From positions 62,001 through 126,000 of the forward strand of contig NZ_JSWF01000031.1 of assembly GCF_000797445.1 (NCBI RefSeq): DNA of 64,000 bases, written 5' to 3'. Numbering within the stretch: position 1 is the stretch's first letter; each line of letters begins with the position of its first letter. Made by a program: the position numbers and the translations under genes. The notes under the pieces were generated by a model. The model was not told where the DNA came from. It did not search any database and worked only from the letters and a program-made list of their open reading frames with translations. The stretch comes from Lacinutrix jangbogonensis. Its GTDB lineage: Bacteria > Bacteroidota > Bacteroidia > Flavobacteriales > Flavobacteriaceae. This document shows positions 1 through 8,189 of the stretch, piece by piece.

Positions 1-158
1 TCTATTTTACTTGGATTTTTACTATATTTTTTGGTAAAATTTGGTGTGTTGGTATAATAATCATTCGGGAAAATATTAAATAATGACAATGCAAATTCCA
101 CTATAATAAGAATGATTACTTTAGAAATAGTGTAGTATATTATTTTTTTACCTAACAT
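1..158 (-). CDS. N-terminal part of a membrane-anchored protein, cut by the window edge
   Basis: An ATG at 158-156 on the minus strand opens a reading frame that stays open to base 1 (about 52 codons seen). The first residues are MLGKKIIYYTISKVIILIIV, a short basic start followed by a hydrophobic stretch of about 17 residues, so the product is probably anchored in or exported across the inner membrane. It starts 5 bases after the stop of the methyltransferase gene upstream, so it is the last visible member of the minus-strand operon that begins near 5450. Anchored SGNH/GDSL hydrolases often begin in this way, but there is not enough sequence to claim that family. The function is unknown. Confidence 0.6.
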   Translation of the reverse strand, partial: MLGKKIIYYTISKVIILIIVEFALSLFNIFPNDYYTNTPNFTKKYSKNPSKI

Positions 159-163
159 TTTGA

Positions 164-916
164 TTATTTTTTTATGAATCGATACCAAGAAAATGGCGAC
201 TCTTTTTTGCCTAACATTTTATGTAGTATATTTCTTTTGTAGGTGTATAATGTATCAAAATTAGCAACCAAATTTTTATCGTGTGCATGATAGTGTTTTG
301 CCATTTCTGGAACACCTAGATTTGTGTAATATTTCTTTGTACTTTCTTTAGCGTTTTTGATTTCTGAAGTTTTATAAAACGGACTATCTATGATATGAAT
401 TTCTCCATTTGGTTTTAAAAAAGAATGTAATAATGTTATAAGTTCACTAAAATTTTCAAAATATTGTACTACTCCATTAAGTGTTATGATATCAAATTGT
501 GCTTCAAAAACAGAAGACGTTTTAAAAACATCTGCATAAACAAATTTTAAATATTTTGATTTAAAAACGCTAGCAGCTTGTTCTAACTCCTCTTTATTTA
601 TATCTAGACCTACAACGTTATTTACGTTTGGTATTTTAGCTATTTTATTTGAAAACCAACCGTTTCCGCAGCCAATATCTAAAACAGCTAAAGCTCTTTT
701 TTTTCTAGAGATATAATCAATAATACGTTGTGTGGATTGTATTCTAAAAGGCCATTCAAAGCGATTCAAATTTGGTAATATTCCAACCTCTTTATCCGTT
801 AGAATTCTCCCTTCATTTTTCCGTGCTTTTAGATATAAATTATTACTATCTATTATTTTTTCAGTAATATAAAAAACATTTTTTTTGTTGTTGTATGTGC
901 TATAATCAATCTCCAT
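164..916 (-). CDS. Class I SAM-dependent methyltransferase
   Basis: This 250-residue protein has a Rossmann-type methyltransferase core. Motif I is LDIGCGNGWFSNKIA (about residues 79-93), a motif II acid lies in VVGLDINKEEL, and the motif IV region is FDIITLNGVVQYFE, followed by LHSFLKPNGEIHIID. The latter layout is typical of small-molecule or lipid methyltransferases of the Methyltransf_11/25 type rather than DNA enzymes. About 70 residues precede motif I, a little more than usual, and may cap the substrate. The start codon shares one base with the stop of the radical SAM gene upstream (TAATG), which indicates translational coupling. The substrate is unknown; the two radical SAM neighbours suggest modification of a small metabolite, lipid or glycan. 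Confidence 0.8.
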   Translation of the reverse strand: MEIDYSTYNNKKNVFYITEKIIDSNNLYLKARKNEGRILTDKEVGILPNLNRFEWPFRIQSTQRIIDYISRKKRALAVLDIGCGNGWFSNKIAKIPNVNNVVGLDINKEELEQAASVFKSKYLKFVYADVFKTSSVFEAQFDIITLNGVVQYFENFSELITLLHSFLKPNGEIHIIDSPFYKTSEIKNAKESTKKYYTNLGVPEMAKHYHAHDKNLVANFDTLYTYKRNILHKMLGKKESPFSWYRFIKK

Positions 917-2298
917 TACTTTTTAAAACTCATTATTTGCATCGCTAAAAAGCCTTTGGTTTTCATTTTTAAAAAGGAGAAGTAACTTCTATTTTCTTTT
1001 TTTAATTCTTTCTTAGCATTAACCTCATTTACAATATATTTTATTGCGTAATCGTAAAATACTGATGGATAGGTTCGTTTAAAATCAATATCACGATCGG
1101 TTGAGGTTTCCCAGTCTGGTTTAATCGTTATTTTATCTTCAATGTCGTTATATAGAGCGGTTCCTTTTATTGGGTATGCCTTGGTAATCGTAAAATGTGT
1201 TGGGTCTGCGTCTTTTAAATATTTGGTTGTAATTTTTATATCGTTTAAAGTTTCTCCGGGATAACCAACCATAATAAAAGTACCAGTTTCCATACCTAAA
1301 GCATTGGTGTCTTGTATCGCTTTTTTTACCACATCTACATCAACACGCCGATCCATGGCGTCAATAATTTTTTGAGAACCAGATTCTGCACCAATCCAAA
1401 TGCGGTAACAACCAGCCTCTTTTAAAAGCTGAAGAATTTCTGCATTTAAACGTTCGGCTCTGGTAATGCATTCAAAAGGAATAATGGCATTCTGTTCTAA
1501 AACTTCGGCATGAAATTCTTTAATCCATTTATGACTTACCGAAAAAACATCGTCAACAAACCAAATAGTATCTGGATTGTAATTACTTTTAAGATGATTA
1601 AGTTCTTCGGCAACTTGCTTTGCTGGTCTACGTCTATAACTTTGTCCGTAAACAGCCGTACTACACCATTTACAGGTGTATGGGCAACCACGTTGTGTAC
1701 TAATAGTCATAGAGCTTTTACCATGAAATGTTTTCCAAGTATCTAAATATTTTTCAACTGGGATCGCTTCTCTATTGGGTAATGGTAAGTCTTCTAAAGA
1801 CTTCATTTTTATTCTAGGTTTCGTTTTAAAAACCGTATTATCTTTTAAAAATGCAATACCAGAAATTTCATTGTAATCTGCTTTGTTGACTATCGCTTTA
1901 TAAAGTTCGAAAGTTGTTTGTTCTCCTTCACCAATGACAATAAAGTGTGCGCCAGTATTGAGGTAGTTTTCTAAATTATAAGTAACATCTGGTCCACCTA
2001 AAATTATTTTCGGGAACCCATATTTACTATCACTTATTAGTATTTTTATTAATTTAACAACATTAATTTTTGTCATTAAATTGGCATAAATAGCGATTGC
2101 TTTTGCTTGTGTTTTTTCTAAAAAATCAAGTTGTTCTTTAGCAGAGTAAAAGGTGGAATCGTAAACATGATTTTCAACGTTCTGCTCGTTTAAATACCCG
2201 GAAATGTATAGTAATCCTAAAGGTGCATAAGGTTTCATTATTTTTTGTTCCTTATCATCTTCGTTTAAAAAGTAGGTATGTGTTAAAACGATACTCAT
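916..2298 (-). CDS. B12-binding-type radical SAM protein (copy 1)
   Basis: The protein has 460 residues. Residues 1 to about 150 form a cobalamin-binding-like Rossmann domain (KPYAPLGLLYISGYL near the start, IILGGPD, GEGEQTTFEL). The radical SAM core follows, with the cluster motif CPYTCKWC at residues 205-212 (Cys205, Cys209, Cys212). The GEGE and WIGAESGSQKII stretches are typical of the BchE/HpnJ-like class. The cobalamin-ligating DxHxxG motif is not obvious, so B12 may be absent or bound base-on. It is paralogous to the protein at 3070-4524 and overlaps its upstream neighbour by 4 bases (ATGA). Members of this class perform methylations, cyclisations or C-C bond chemistry on unactivated carbons. 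No specific substrate can be inferred. Confidence 0.82.
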   Translation of the reverse strand: MSIVLTHTYFLNEDDKEQKIMKPYAPLGLLYISGYLNEQNVENHVYDSTFYSAKEQLDFLEKTQAKAIAIYANLMTKINVVKLIKILISDSKYGFPKIILGGPDVTYNLENYLNTGAHFIVIGEGEQTTFELYKAIVNKADYNEISGIAFLKDNTVFKTKPRIKMKSLEDLPLPNREAIPVEKYLDTWKTFHGKSSMTISTQRGCPYTCKWCSTAVYGQSYRRRPAKQVAEELNHLKSNYNPDTIWFVDDVFSVSHKWIKEFHAEVLEQNAIIPFECITRAERLNAEILQLLKEAGCYRIWIGAESGSQKIIDAMDRRVDVDVVKKAIQDTNALGMETGTFIMVGYPGETLNDIKITTKYLKDADPTHFTITKAYPIKGTALYNDIEDKITIKPDWETSTDRDIDFKRTYPSVFYDYAIKYIVNEVNAKKELKKENRSYFSFLKMKTKGFLAMQIMSFKK

Positions 2299-3077
2299 TT
2301 AGGTTTCAGTTCTATTAAAAAGTGATCAGCATATTTCGCATAACGAGAAGCTGTTAAAATAGTGTCTGTTTTTTTTAAAATATTAAAGATAATCGACCGC
2401 GTTAAAAATGAATGTTCAAGATACGACGGCGGAATAGCTAATCCTACTGGTTTTATTTTATTTATTGTAAAACTGTTTTTAGTTAATGCTATAATATCTT
2501 TTGGGTTATAATACCAAGTTTTTACTTTTACACCTTCTAAATTTGCTAATACTGCTTGGTTTGTTTGCCTGCGTTTTGCCTTTTTAAAGTCGGCCTTTAA
2601 ACTAAAATAGAAGCGTTCCCAAAGGCATTGTTTTGGCATTATAACTGTTATTATTTTTCCGTTTGGTTTTAATAAAGATACAGAAGTTTTAAAAAACTGC
2701 TCTAATTCTTCTGCAGACAAGCAATTCAATCCTCCGAAATTTGAAAAAATAATATCAAATTTTTTATCGAAAGTTGAAACTTTAATACTATTTATATCCT
2801 GTGTTTTAAAAGTGATTGTATTAGAATCCTGTTTGGATTTGGCAACAGCTATCATTTTTTCAGAAATATCTGTTGCGATAACGTTATGTCCCGATTTTTT
2901 AAATGCAATAGCGTCATATCCTGTGCCACAATTGAGCTCTAAAATATCTAATCTTTTTTTGGATTTAAAAATCCCATCTAAGTTTTTATATATAATAGCG
3001 CGTTGTGCTAAGCCAATTTTAGACGTTGTAAAATAGGAGTCGTAGTCTGCTGCTGCGTTATCAAAATCACTAATCAT
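2295..3077 (-). CDS. Class I SAM-dependent methyltransferase
   Basis: This 260-residue methyltransferase shows motif I as ILELNCGTGYDAIAF (about residues 45-59), the post-I acid in VIATDISEKMI and the motif IV region in FDIIFSNFGGLNCL, followed by SLLKPNGKIITVIM. This is the canonical order of the Methyltransf_25 fold. The C-terminal third (WYYNPKDIIALTKNSF, then IGLAIPPSYLEH-like sequence) probably shapes the substrate pocket. It overlaps the downstream radical SAM gene by 4 bases and the upstream one by 8 bases, so it is made from the same operon as both. It resembles the first methyltransferase only in the SAM core and is not a recent duplicate. Confidence 0.8.
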   Translation of the reverse strand: MISDFDNAAADYDSYFTTSKIGLAQRAIIYKNLDGIFKSKKRLDILELNCGTGYDAIAFKKSGHNVIATDISEKMIAVAKSKQDSNTITFKTQDINSIKVSTFDKKFDIIFSNFGGLNCLSAEELEQFFKTSVSLLKPNGKIITVIMPKQCLWERFYFSLKADFKKAKRRQTNQAVLANLEGVKVKTWYYNPKDIIALTKNSFTINKIKPVGLAIPPSYLEHSFLTRSIIFNILKKTDTILTASRYAKYADHFLIELKPK

Positions 3078-4524
3078 TAGTGTGTTGTAATTTTTTAAGC
3101 ATCAATTTATCTATAAGCGCTGAAGGAATATAATACAATAGTAAGCCAATAGCTCTCCAATTTGTTTTTATTGAAGCGTTAAAAATAGATTTCGTGTTTG
3201 CAAAACCTTGGCTTTTTCGGTACTCTTTATGAACATAGCGTTGTAATTTTCTGTAAAATTTAGTGCTATACGTTCCGTTAAACATCATGGCTAAATCATC
3301 AGAATCTGTCCAATTTGCCTTCAGTATTAAATCATCTTTTACTTTGTCGTAAAATTTTGTTCCTGGTAATGGATAAGAGACAGATATGCCGAGGTCATCT
3401 GGTATCAATTCTTTTATCATTGCGATAGTTTTATCAATATCGGCTTTAGTTTCGTTTAAATAGCCAAACTGAATAAAAAAGGCGACTTTAATAGCCTTCT
3501 TTTTTAAAAGCCTAGTCGCTTCATAAATTTGTTCTACTTTGGTTTCTTTATCCATCGCATCTAAAATGGCTTGAGAACCACTTTCGGCACCAACCCAAAC
3601 CTCTTCTAAGCCACTTTCTGCTAAAGCATCAATGGTATCTTCTTTTAGCAGTAAATCTACACGACTTTGTATGTAGTATGAAATGTTCAGCTTTTCTGCC
3701 TTTAAATGTTTATTAAACGCTTGAACCCAATTTGGTTTTAATCCAAAAATATCATCACACATCCAAAAACGGTTGACATCAAAAGTGTCAGATAAATATT
3801 TAATATGTTTTGTAATGTATTCTGGAGAATGCGAATTATAGCGATTACCGTAAATAGGTTTAGCACACCAATTGCATTTAAACGGGCAACCACGAGTTGT
3901 GGCAATATTTATTGTAAACGTTTTTCCGCTTTGCTTCCAGACATTTTTGTAATCGTTTATAGCTATTAAATCCCAAGCAGGAAACGGTAAGACGTCCAAA
4001 TCTCTTAAAACAGTACGTTTGGGGTTTTCTGTAATCTCTGTTTTATTTTTATAAACGAGACCCTTTATTTCACTAACACTTTCGTTATTATTTAAAGTAT
4101 TTATTAATTCGTTTAAAGAAATTTCACCTTCGCCTTTAATAATATAATCTGCACCGTTGTCTAAGTAACTTTCGTAATGGTCTGTAGAATCAGAACTGTT
4201 AGTAATAACAATACAACCCATTTCTTTTGCCAAATGCATCATCTTAAAAGCCGCTTCACGCATGGTCGTTAGGCACATTTTGGTTAGATAATTAAAACCA
4301 TCATCGTAGATTATAAAATATTTTGGCTTTTTGGCTTTTAGAAAAGGAGTAATAGTTTCTGGGTTGTCTACCAAATTGGTATCAAAAAGAGCCACACTAT
4401 GTCCGTTTTCTCTTAAATATGCAGCAGCATAAAGTGTGCCTAATGGCGGAAATGGCGTTTTGTTATCCCATTGTTTTTTATCGAATTTATAAAAGTAGGA
4501 ATGTGAAAATACAATATCAACCAT
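3070..4524 (-). CDS. B12-binding-type radical SAM protein (copy 2)
   Basis: The protein has 484 residues and is a paralogue of the product of 916-2298. The N-terminal domain contains PFPPLGTLYAAAYL and the conserved GADYIIKGEGEISL. The radical SAM core carries CPFKCNWC at residues 213-220 (Cys213, Cys217, Cys220) and the later EEVWVGAESGSQAILDAM helix. As in copy 1, no clear DxHxxG cobalamin ligand is seen. The C-terminal ~60 residues include a hydrophobic stretch (AIGLLLYYIPSALI) that may contact the membrane. The gene overlaps the downstream methyltransferase by 8 bases and lies 2 bases from the upstream nucleotidyltransferase-like gene. Two radical SAM paralogues with two methyltransferases suggest successive modifications of one product. 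Confidence 0.82.
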   Translation of the reverse strand: MVDIVFSHSYFYKFDKKQWDNKTPFPPLGTLYAAAYLRENGHSVALFDTNLVDNPETITPFLKAKKPKYFIIYDDGFNYLTKMCLTTMREAAFKMMHLAKEMGCIVITNSSDSTDHYESYLDNGADYIIKGEGEISLNELINTLNNNESVSEIKGLVYKNKTEITENPKRTVLRDLDVLPFPAWDLIAINDYKNVWKQSGKTFTINIATTRGCPFKCNWCAKPIYGNRYNSHSPEYITKHIKYLSDTFDVNRFWMCDDIFGLKPNWVQAFNKHLKAEKLNISYYIQSRVDLLLKEDTIDALAESGLEEVWVGAESGSQAILDAMDKETKVEQIYEATRLLKKKAIKVAFFIQFGYLNETKADIDKTIAMIKELIPDDLGISVSYPLPGTKFYDKVKDDLILKANWTDSDDLAMMFNGTYSTKFYRKLQRYVHKEYRKSQGFANTKSIFNASIKTNWRAIGLLLYYIPSALIDKLMLKKLQHTND

Positions 4525-4526
4525 AT

Positions 4527-5417
4527 TTATTTATGTATTGAATTATACTTTTTATCGAAGGTTTCCTTTTTTAAATTGAAGGCATCAATAACTTTCTTTT
4601 GAAAATTTTGAGGGTGATGTTTACTAACCGATTTAGTAGATTTTAAAGCTATTTCAAACTCTTTTTTCTCTAAGGAGCTAAATTTTGAAGTCCAACGTTT
4701 AACCGTAAGTTTTCTAAAAGTGTTATCAGTCCAAGTTCCAATTTTTGTATTAAAAATACGCTCTGCAATTTTAGAAATATAAAATGGTTTCACCTCTTTT
4801 ATGGTTGAGGTATCAACTTTTAAGTTTGGTAAATATTCTGTTGCCCATAGGTTTGTAGCAAGGAACTCATTAAAAACAGATTTGCCACTCGCAGGAATTA
4901 AAGTTAAAAGCTCTGTGGCTGTAAATAGATTTTGTTCTGAAATTTCTAAAGTATCACTACTAATGAAATAATTTACACAGAAGTATTTTTTAGAGTTTCC
5001 TAAAAACAGTTTTTTATATAAAATAAGCAGTGTTCTTGACACCCATAATCTATTTGGTTTTGTAATAAGAAAGAAATCGAAATCACCATCATCATCGTAG
5101 TAACCTTTAGATAAAGCTCCAGAAATACTGACGCTTTCTATATAAGGGAATCTAGAGATAAAACGTCCGCGTTTTAATGCCTTTGGCAGCATCTCTTCTG
5201 CTTTTTTATTTCCATATTTGCGTTTAGCAACAGCACCATTTTTAGCATTATATAAGTGAAAACCTTCAGTTTTTTCTATTGCTTTTAGGTTTATTAATGT
5301 CTCTAAATCTGTGTCTAAGCCAGAGGAATCCTCAAGTTTAGAATATAAATATATTTCTTCTTTTGTTAATGGGTAATTAAAGATAGAAAAGTAGAGTATG
5401 GGGTTTAGCGCTTCCAA
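4527..5417 (-). CDS. Nucleotidyltransferase-fold protein, first gene of the operon
   Basis: This 296-residue protein has a winged-helix-like N-terminus (ILYFSIFNYPLTKEEIYLYS) and a nucleotidyltransferase-like core with SGALSKG (residues 99-105) followed by DDDGDFDFFLI, where Asp112 and Asp114 form the usual DxD metal pair. Similar proteins occur in Bacteroidota next to radical SAM genes, but their substrate is not known to me. The frame begins at a TTG codon (5417-5415). No ATG lies in frame upstream, and a TAACTTTG promoter motif ends 26 bases before it, so TTG is the probable start. The gene heads the operon that runs to base 1. Confidence 0.72.
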   Translation of the reverse strand: MEALNPILYFSIFNYPLTKEEIYLYSKLEDSSGLDTDLETLINLKAIEKTEGFHLYNAKNGAVAKRKYGNKKAEEMLPKALKRGRFISRFPYIESVSISGALSKGYYDDDGDFDFFLITKPNRLWVSRTLLILYKKLFLGNSKKYFCVNYFISSDTLEISEQNLFTATELLTLIPASGKSVFNEFLATNLWATEYLPNLKVDTSTIKEVKPFYISKIAERIFNTKIGTWTDNTFRKLTVKRWTSKFSSLEKKEFEIALKSTKSVSKHHPQNFQKKVIDAFNLKKETFDKKYNSIHK

Positions 5418-5442
5418 ATGGTTAATAACAGTTATTATCTTT

Positions 5443-5450
5443 CAAAGTTA
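5443..5450 (-). promoter_or_regulatory. Promoter -7 element of the radical SAM operon
   Basis: Read on the minus strand this is TAACTTTG, a full match to the Bacteroidota -7 consensus TAnnTTTG. Transcription would begin a few bases downstream and give a leader of about 15-20 bases before the TTG start of the nucleotidyltransferase-like gene. No convincing TTG box is seen 19-21 bases further upstream. Confidence 0.5.
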
Positions 5451-5909
5451 CAAAACAGAATAGTATTAATGTTATAAGCCCTACAAAACTTTTTGGCCTT
5501 AAAATGTAGCTTAGTTAATGGTATTTGTTGCTTATAGAGCTTTGTCATTAACAAAAATAAGCACGAGCCAATTTTTAAGTTTAAGAATATTCTGTCTTAA
5601 GCTTTGGTTATTAGCTTTGTGTATTGAGTTTTTTGTGTAATTTTCTAATTAAAACAATTCAATTTACCATTTATAATGGGTTTTAAACAATTACCTTTGG
5701 GCTCGTATTATTTACATGTTGATATTAATTTTTTTCATGTTACATAAGCGAAGTATAGGGCCTTTTATTTAAGCCTTTAGTTTGATTAATTTAATCACTA
5801 TTGTCCAACTTAATGCCTGATTACTAGTAAGTAAATACTACTAATTATTTTAATAATACGTCTTGCTAATAGTATTACTTTGCAATTCGATTTTAACGCA
5901 ATACAAACC
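5451..5909. other. Intergenic stretch between divergent genes
   Basis: About 450 bases of very AT-rich DNA separate the minus-strand operon from the plus-strand methyltransferase. I see no coding frame with recognisable content, no strong hairpin and no member of the repeats found elsewhere in the window. The right end contains TTACTTTG at 5876-5883, one base from the TAnnTTTG consensus, which may be the promoter of the methyltransferase. Confidence 0.5.
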
Positions 5910-6977
5910 ATGATTTCTGATATAATTATAAACAAACCAGAACCTTTTTTACCAGAACAGCCGTTACCACAATTTAATCGCTCGATAAATATTAATCGTA
6001 CGATTAAAGGTTTAGAAGCTGGAAAACCTGTAATGATAACAGAATTTTATAGTAATGGTTTAGATTTACTTAAAGCGTTGCATAGACATCTTAAAAACAA
6101 GTTTCCTAACGATACTTTTAAAGAGCAGCGTGAGTATCGTTTAGCATATAAAGAGCTGTCCAAGCTTATTTATATAGAAATTGTAGACCATAAATTAATC
6201 GTAAAAAAAGCACCATCTATTGGTTGGTTGGCAAAGCTCTATCCAGAAAACGATAGTTTCTTATTACCTTTTACTAAAGTGCAAGGACTTAATAGTGCGT
6301 GGCAATGGCACCAAAACGGGATTACATTACCTGTATTAAGAAATAAAATTCATCCCTATTATGGTGTGTATTTTCCAACGCGTTTCGATCATTTAATTTT
6401 GTTTGATAATTGGCTAAAACGTTATTCAGGACCTAAGAAATCTGCAATAGATGTGGGTATTGGAAGTGGCGTATTGGCTTTTCAAATGGTAAAACATGGT
6501 TTCCAAAAGGTTTTTGGCACAGATACAAACCCAAATGCTATTGTTGGACTAACAGAATCTATGGGAGACACAAAAATGTCACGGAAAATAGAACTCGATT
6601 TCGCCTCTCTTTTTGGTAAGTGGGACAAGCAAACCGAACTCATTGTTTTTAATCCACCTTGGTTGCCTGCTTCTCATGATTTAGATAAAAATGACGAAGC
6701 TATTTATTATAATGAAAATCTATTTTCAGAATTTTTTACAGACGCTAAAAAGCGATTGTTGCCAGAAGGTAAACTTGTTATTATATTCTCTAATATGGCA
6801 CAAATAACAGAGGCTACAGAAGTGCATCCTATAGAAAAGGAACTAGCGGAAGGCGGACGTTTTAAATTAGAGAACTGTTTAAAGAAACCAGTAAAAGCAG
6901 CTTCAGATAAAACAAAACGCGATCCTAATTGGCGCGCTACTGAAGAAGTAGAACTTTGGGAATTGGTTCATGCTTAG
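5910..6977 (+). CDS. SAM-dependent methyltransferase with an NPPW motif
   Basis: The frame is open from a TTG at 5880, but that codon overlaps a promoter-like TTACTTTG. I therefore prefer the ATG at 5910, which gives 355 residues. The C-terminal half has motif I (AIDVGIGSGVLAFQM), a following GTDTN acid and motif IV LIVFNPPWLPA. NPPW in place of NPPY is characteristic of methyltransferases acting on planar nitrogen, such as RsmC/PrmC/TrmN6-like enzymes. The N-terminal ~170 residues have no family I recognise; they may bind RNA or protein. The gene is monocistronic and converges on the fic gene, with 23 bases between stops. A target cannot be assigned. Confidence 0.72.
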   Translation: MISDIIINKPEPFLPEQPLPQFNRSININRTIKGLEAGKPVMITEFYSNGLDLLKALHRHLKNKFPNDTFKEQREYRLAYKELSKLIYIEIVDHKLIVKKAPSIGWLAKLYPENDSFLLPFTKVQGLNSAWQWHQNGITLPVLRNKIHPYYGVYFPTRFDHLILFDNWLKRYSGPKKSAIDVGIGSGVLAFQMVKHGFQKVFGTDTNPNAIVGLTESMGDTKMSRKIELDFASLFGKWDKQTELIVFNPPWLPASHDLDKNDEAIYYNENLFSEFFTDAKKRLLPEGKLVIIFSNMAQITEATEVHPIEKELAEGGRFKLENCLKKPVKAASDKTKRDPNWRATEEVELWELVHA

Positions 6978-7000
6978 AATAAAACACATTAAAGTTTAAC

Positions 7001-7963
7001 TTATTTTTCTGAAGGTAAATACATGGTTTTGTTCTTTTCTCCGGTCTTTTTAAAATGGTTCATTTCTATCCCTTTTTTTAAGTCACGACTTGCAGTTGCA
7101 GAAGAAATATCTTTAAAAACGTTCATATAATCTTTTCTCGAAAAAGCCTTTTTATCTAGAGATAAAAAATGCCGTAATCTATCTTCATTACTAAAAATTT
7201 TATTATTAAAGTCTAGTAAAGTATCTATGGACGTATTTATTATCCCTAACATGTATTCAATAAATTTGGTCGAGTTGCCCAATTTATCGCATGCGCCTAA
7301 AACATTGTAATAGCTTTCTTGATTTTTACTAATAGAAGTTTCAAAAGGTAAATAGGCAAAAACTGGATATTTATCCATGAGGATTATGGTTTGCCACAAA
7401 CGTCCCATTCTACCATTACCATCTATAAACGGATGAATAAACTCCAATTCATAATGAAACACACAACATTTTATTAACGTAATCTCGTCATCATTTTTTA
7501 AATAATCGAAAAGGTTTTTCATTAAAAAGGGTACATTCTCAAAAGGAGGTGCAATATGTTCTACTGTGTTGTTTTTAGCAATACCAACACTTTCGTTTCT
7601 ATAAGTTCCAGGTTTGTTAACCAAACCTTTCATTAAGATGTTATGTGCTTTTAAAAAAGACACTTCGCTGTTTGGTTTGTAATGCTCTAAGCTATCATAA
7701 ACAGCAATTGCATTTAATACTTCTTCAACATCTTTTTTAGGACCAATCACTTTTTTGTTTTCTAGCAAGGCCTTTATTTTCGCTTCACTTAACGTGTTGC
7801 CTTCTATTTTTAGTGAAGAATGAATCGTTTTTATTCTATTCTGTTTTCTTAGAGTAGGAGAAGGTTTGTTTATATAGTTTGCATTAATAGCACCAATTTT
7901 CTCTGAAATAGAAGTAATTAATTTCAGAATATCATAAGTGATCTCGTAAGGTGGTTTTTGCAT
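7001..7963 (-). CDS. Fic-domain adenylyltransferase, class II type
   Basis: The Fic catalytic motif HPFIDGNGRMGR is complete, with the catalytic His about 120 residues from the C-terminus, so this enzyme should transfer AMP or a related moiety to a target protein. An inhibitory helix motif SSLKIEGN lies N-terminal to the Fic core, which is the class II arrangement where the Glu blocks ATP until displaced. A winged-helix-like C-terminus follows (KKAFSRKDYMNVFKDISSAT). The frame can be extended 8 codons to 7987, but those codons coincide with two TGATAGTATCA palindromes, and family members commonly begin close to KPPYEIT. I therefore place the start at the ATG 7963-7961. It is divergent from the broken parD at 8029. 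Confidence 0.85.
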   Translation of the reverse strand: MQKPPYEITYDILKLITSISEKIGAINANYINKPSPTLRKQNRIKTIHSSLKIEGNTLSEAKIKALLENKKVIGPKKDVEEVLNAIAVYDSLEHYKPNSEVSFLKAHNILMKGLVNKPGTYRNESVGIAKNNTVEHIAPPFENVPFLMKNLFDYLKNDDEITLIKCCVFHYELEFIHPFIDGNGRMGRLWQTIILMDKYPVFAYLPFETSISKNQESYYNVLGACDKLGNSTKFIEYMLGIINTSIDTLLDFNNKIFSNEDRLRHFLSLDKKAFSRKDYMNVFKDISSATASRDLKKGIEMNHFKKTGEKNKTMYLPSEK

Positions 7964-7988
7964 GATAGTATCATTTGATAGTATCAAA
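7963..7988. promoter_or_regulatory. Paired palindromic operator between fic and the parD remnant
   Basis: Two palindromes lie side by side: TGATAGTATCA (7963-7973) and TTTGATAGTATCAAA (7974-7988). Both share the core GATAGTATC, and their centres are 13 bases apart. Just beyond are a TATATTTG promoter on the plus strand and a further half site (TGTATCAAAA) at the start of the parD remnant. This is the usual architecture of an autoregulated antitoxin operator. The regulator could be the now broken ParD or a related protein encoded elsewhere. Confidence 0.55.
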
Positions 7989-8003
7989 GGTAGTGTAATT
8001 TCG

Positions 8004-8011
8004 TATATTTG
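8004..8011 (+). promoter_or_regulatory. Promoter -7 element for the parD remnant
   Basis: TATATTTG matches the TAnnTTTG consensus of Bacteroidota. It lies 18 bases before the ATG of the broken parD gene and next to the palindromic operator pair. No clear TTG is seen at the right distance upstream. Confidence 0.5.
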
Positions 8012-8028
8012 AGTAAATTTGTATCAAA

Positions 8029-8172
8029 ATGGGAAAAAACACATCAATATCTTTAGGAGATTATTTTGAAGCACTAATTAAAGCGCTTGAAGTTGGCGAG
8101 GAAAGTGGGTTTGTCGAAAATTTCAATTAAAAAGAAAATTTAAATAAGTTACATGTTCAAAAAGTAAGGTAA
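8029..8172 (+). pseudogene. ParD/CopG-type antitoxin remnant with internal deletion and stop codon
   Basis: The frame starts MGKNTSISLGDYFE, a clear ParD N-terminus, and then jumps to ALEVGEESGFVENFN, which resembles the C-terminal part of ParD antitoxins. About 40 residues that normally hold the ribbon-helix-helix second half and the linker are missing, in frame. A TAA at 8128-8130 interrupts the frame. The codons after it read KENLNKLHVQKVR and stop at 8172, the expected ParD C-terminus, so one nonsense change broke the last part. No ParE toxin gene follows; the next gene is convergent and 17 bases away. A truncated 33-residue product could still be made from 8029. Confidence 0.7.
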
Positions 8173-8189
8173 AAACAAACCTAGACAGA

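Noticed and set aside
5880-5909. TTG start for the NPPW methyltransferase at 5880
   Set aside because: The TTG overlaps a promoter-like TTACTTTG and the added ten residues carry no recognisable feature. The ATG at 5910 is preferred.
7001-8172. A working ParD-Fic toxin-antitoxin pair
   Set aside because: The ParD frame has lost its middle and has a nonsense codon, so it cannot be a normal antitoxin. The class II Fic protein already carries its own inhibitory helix.
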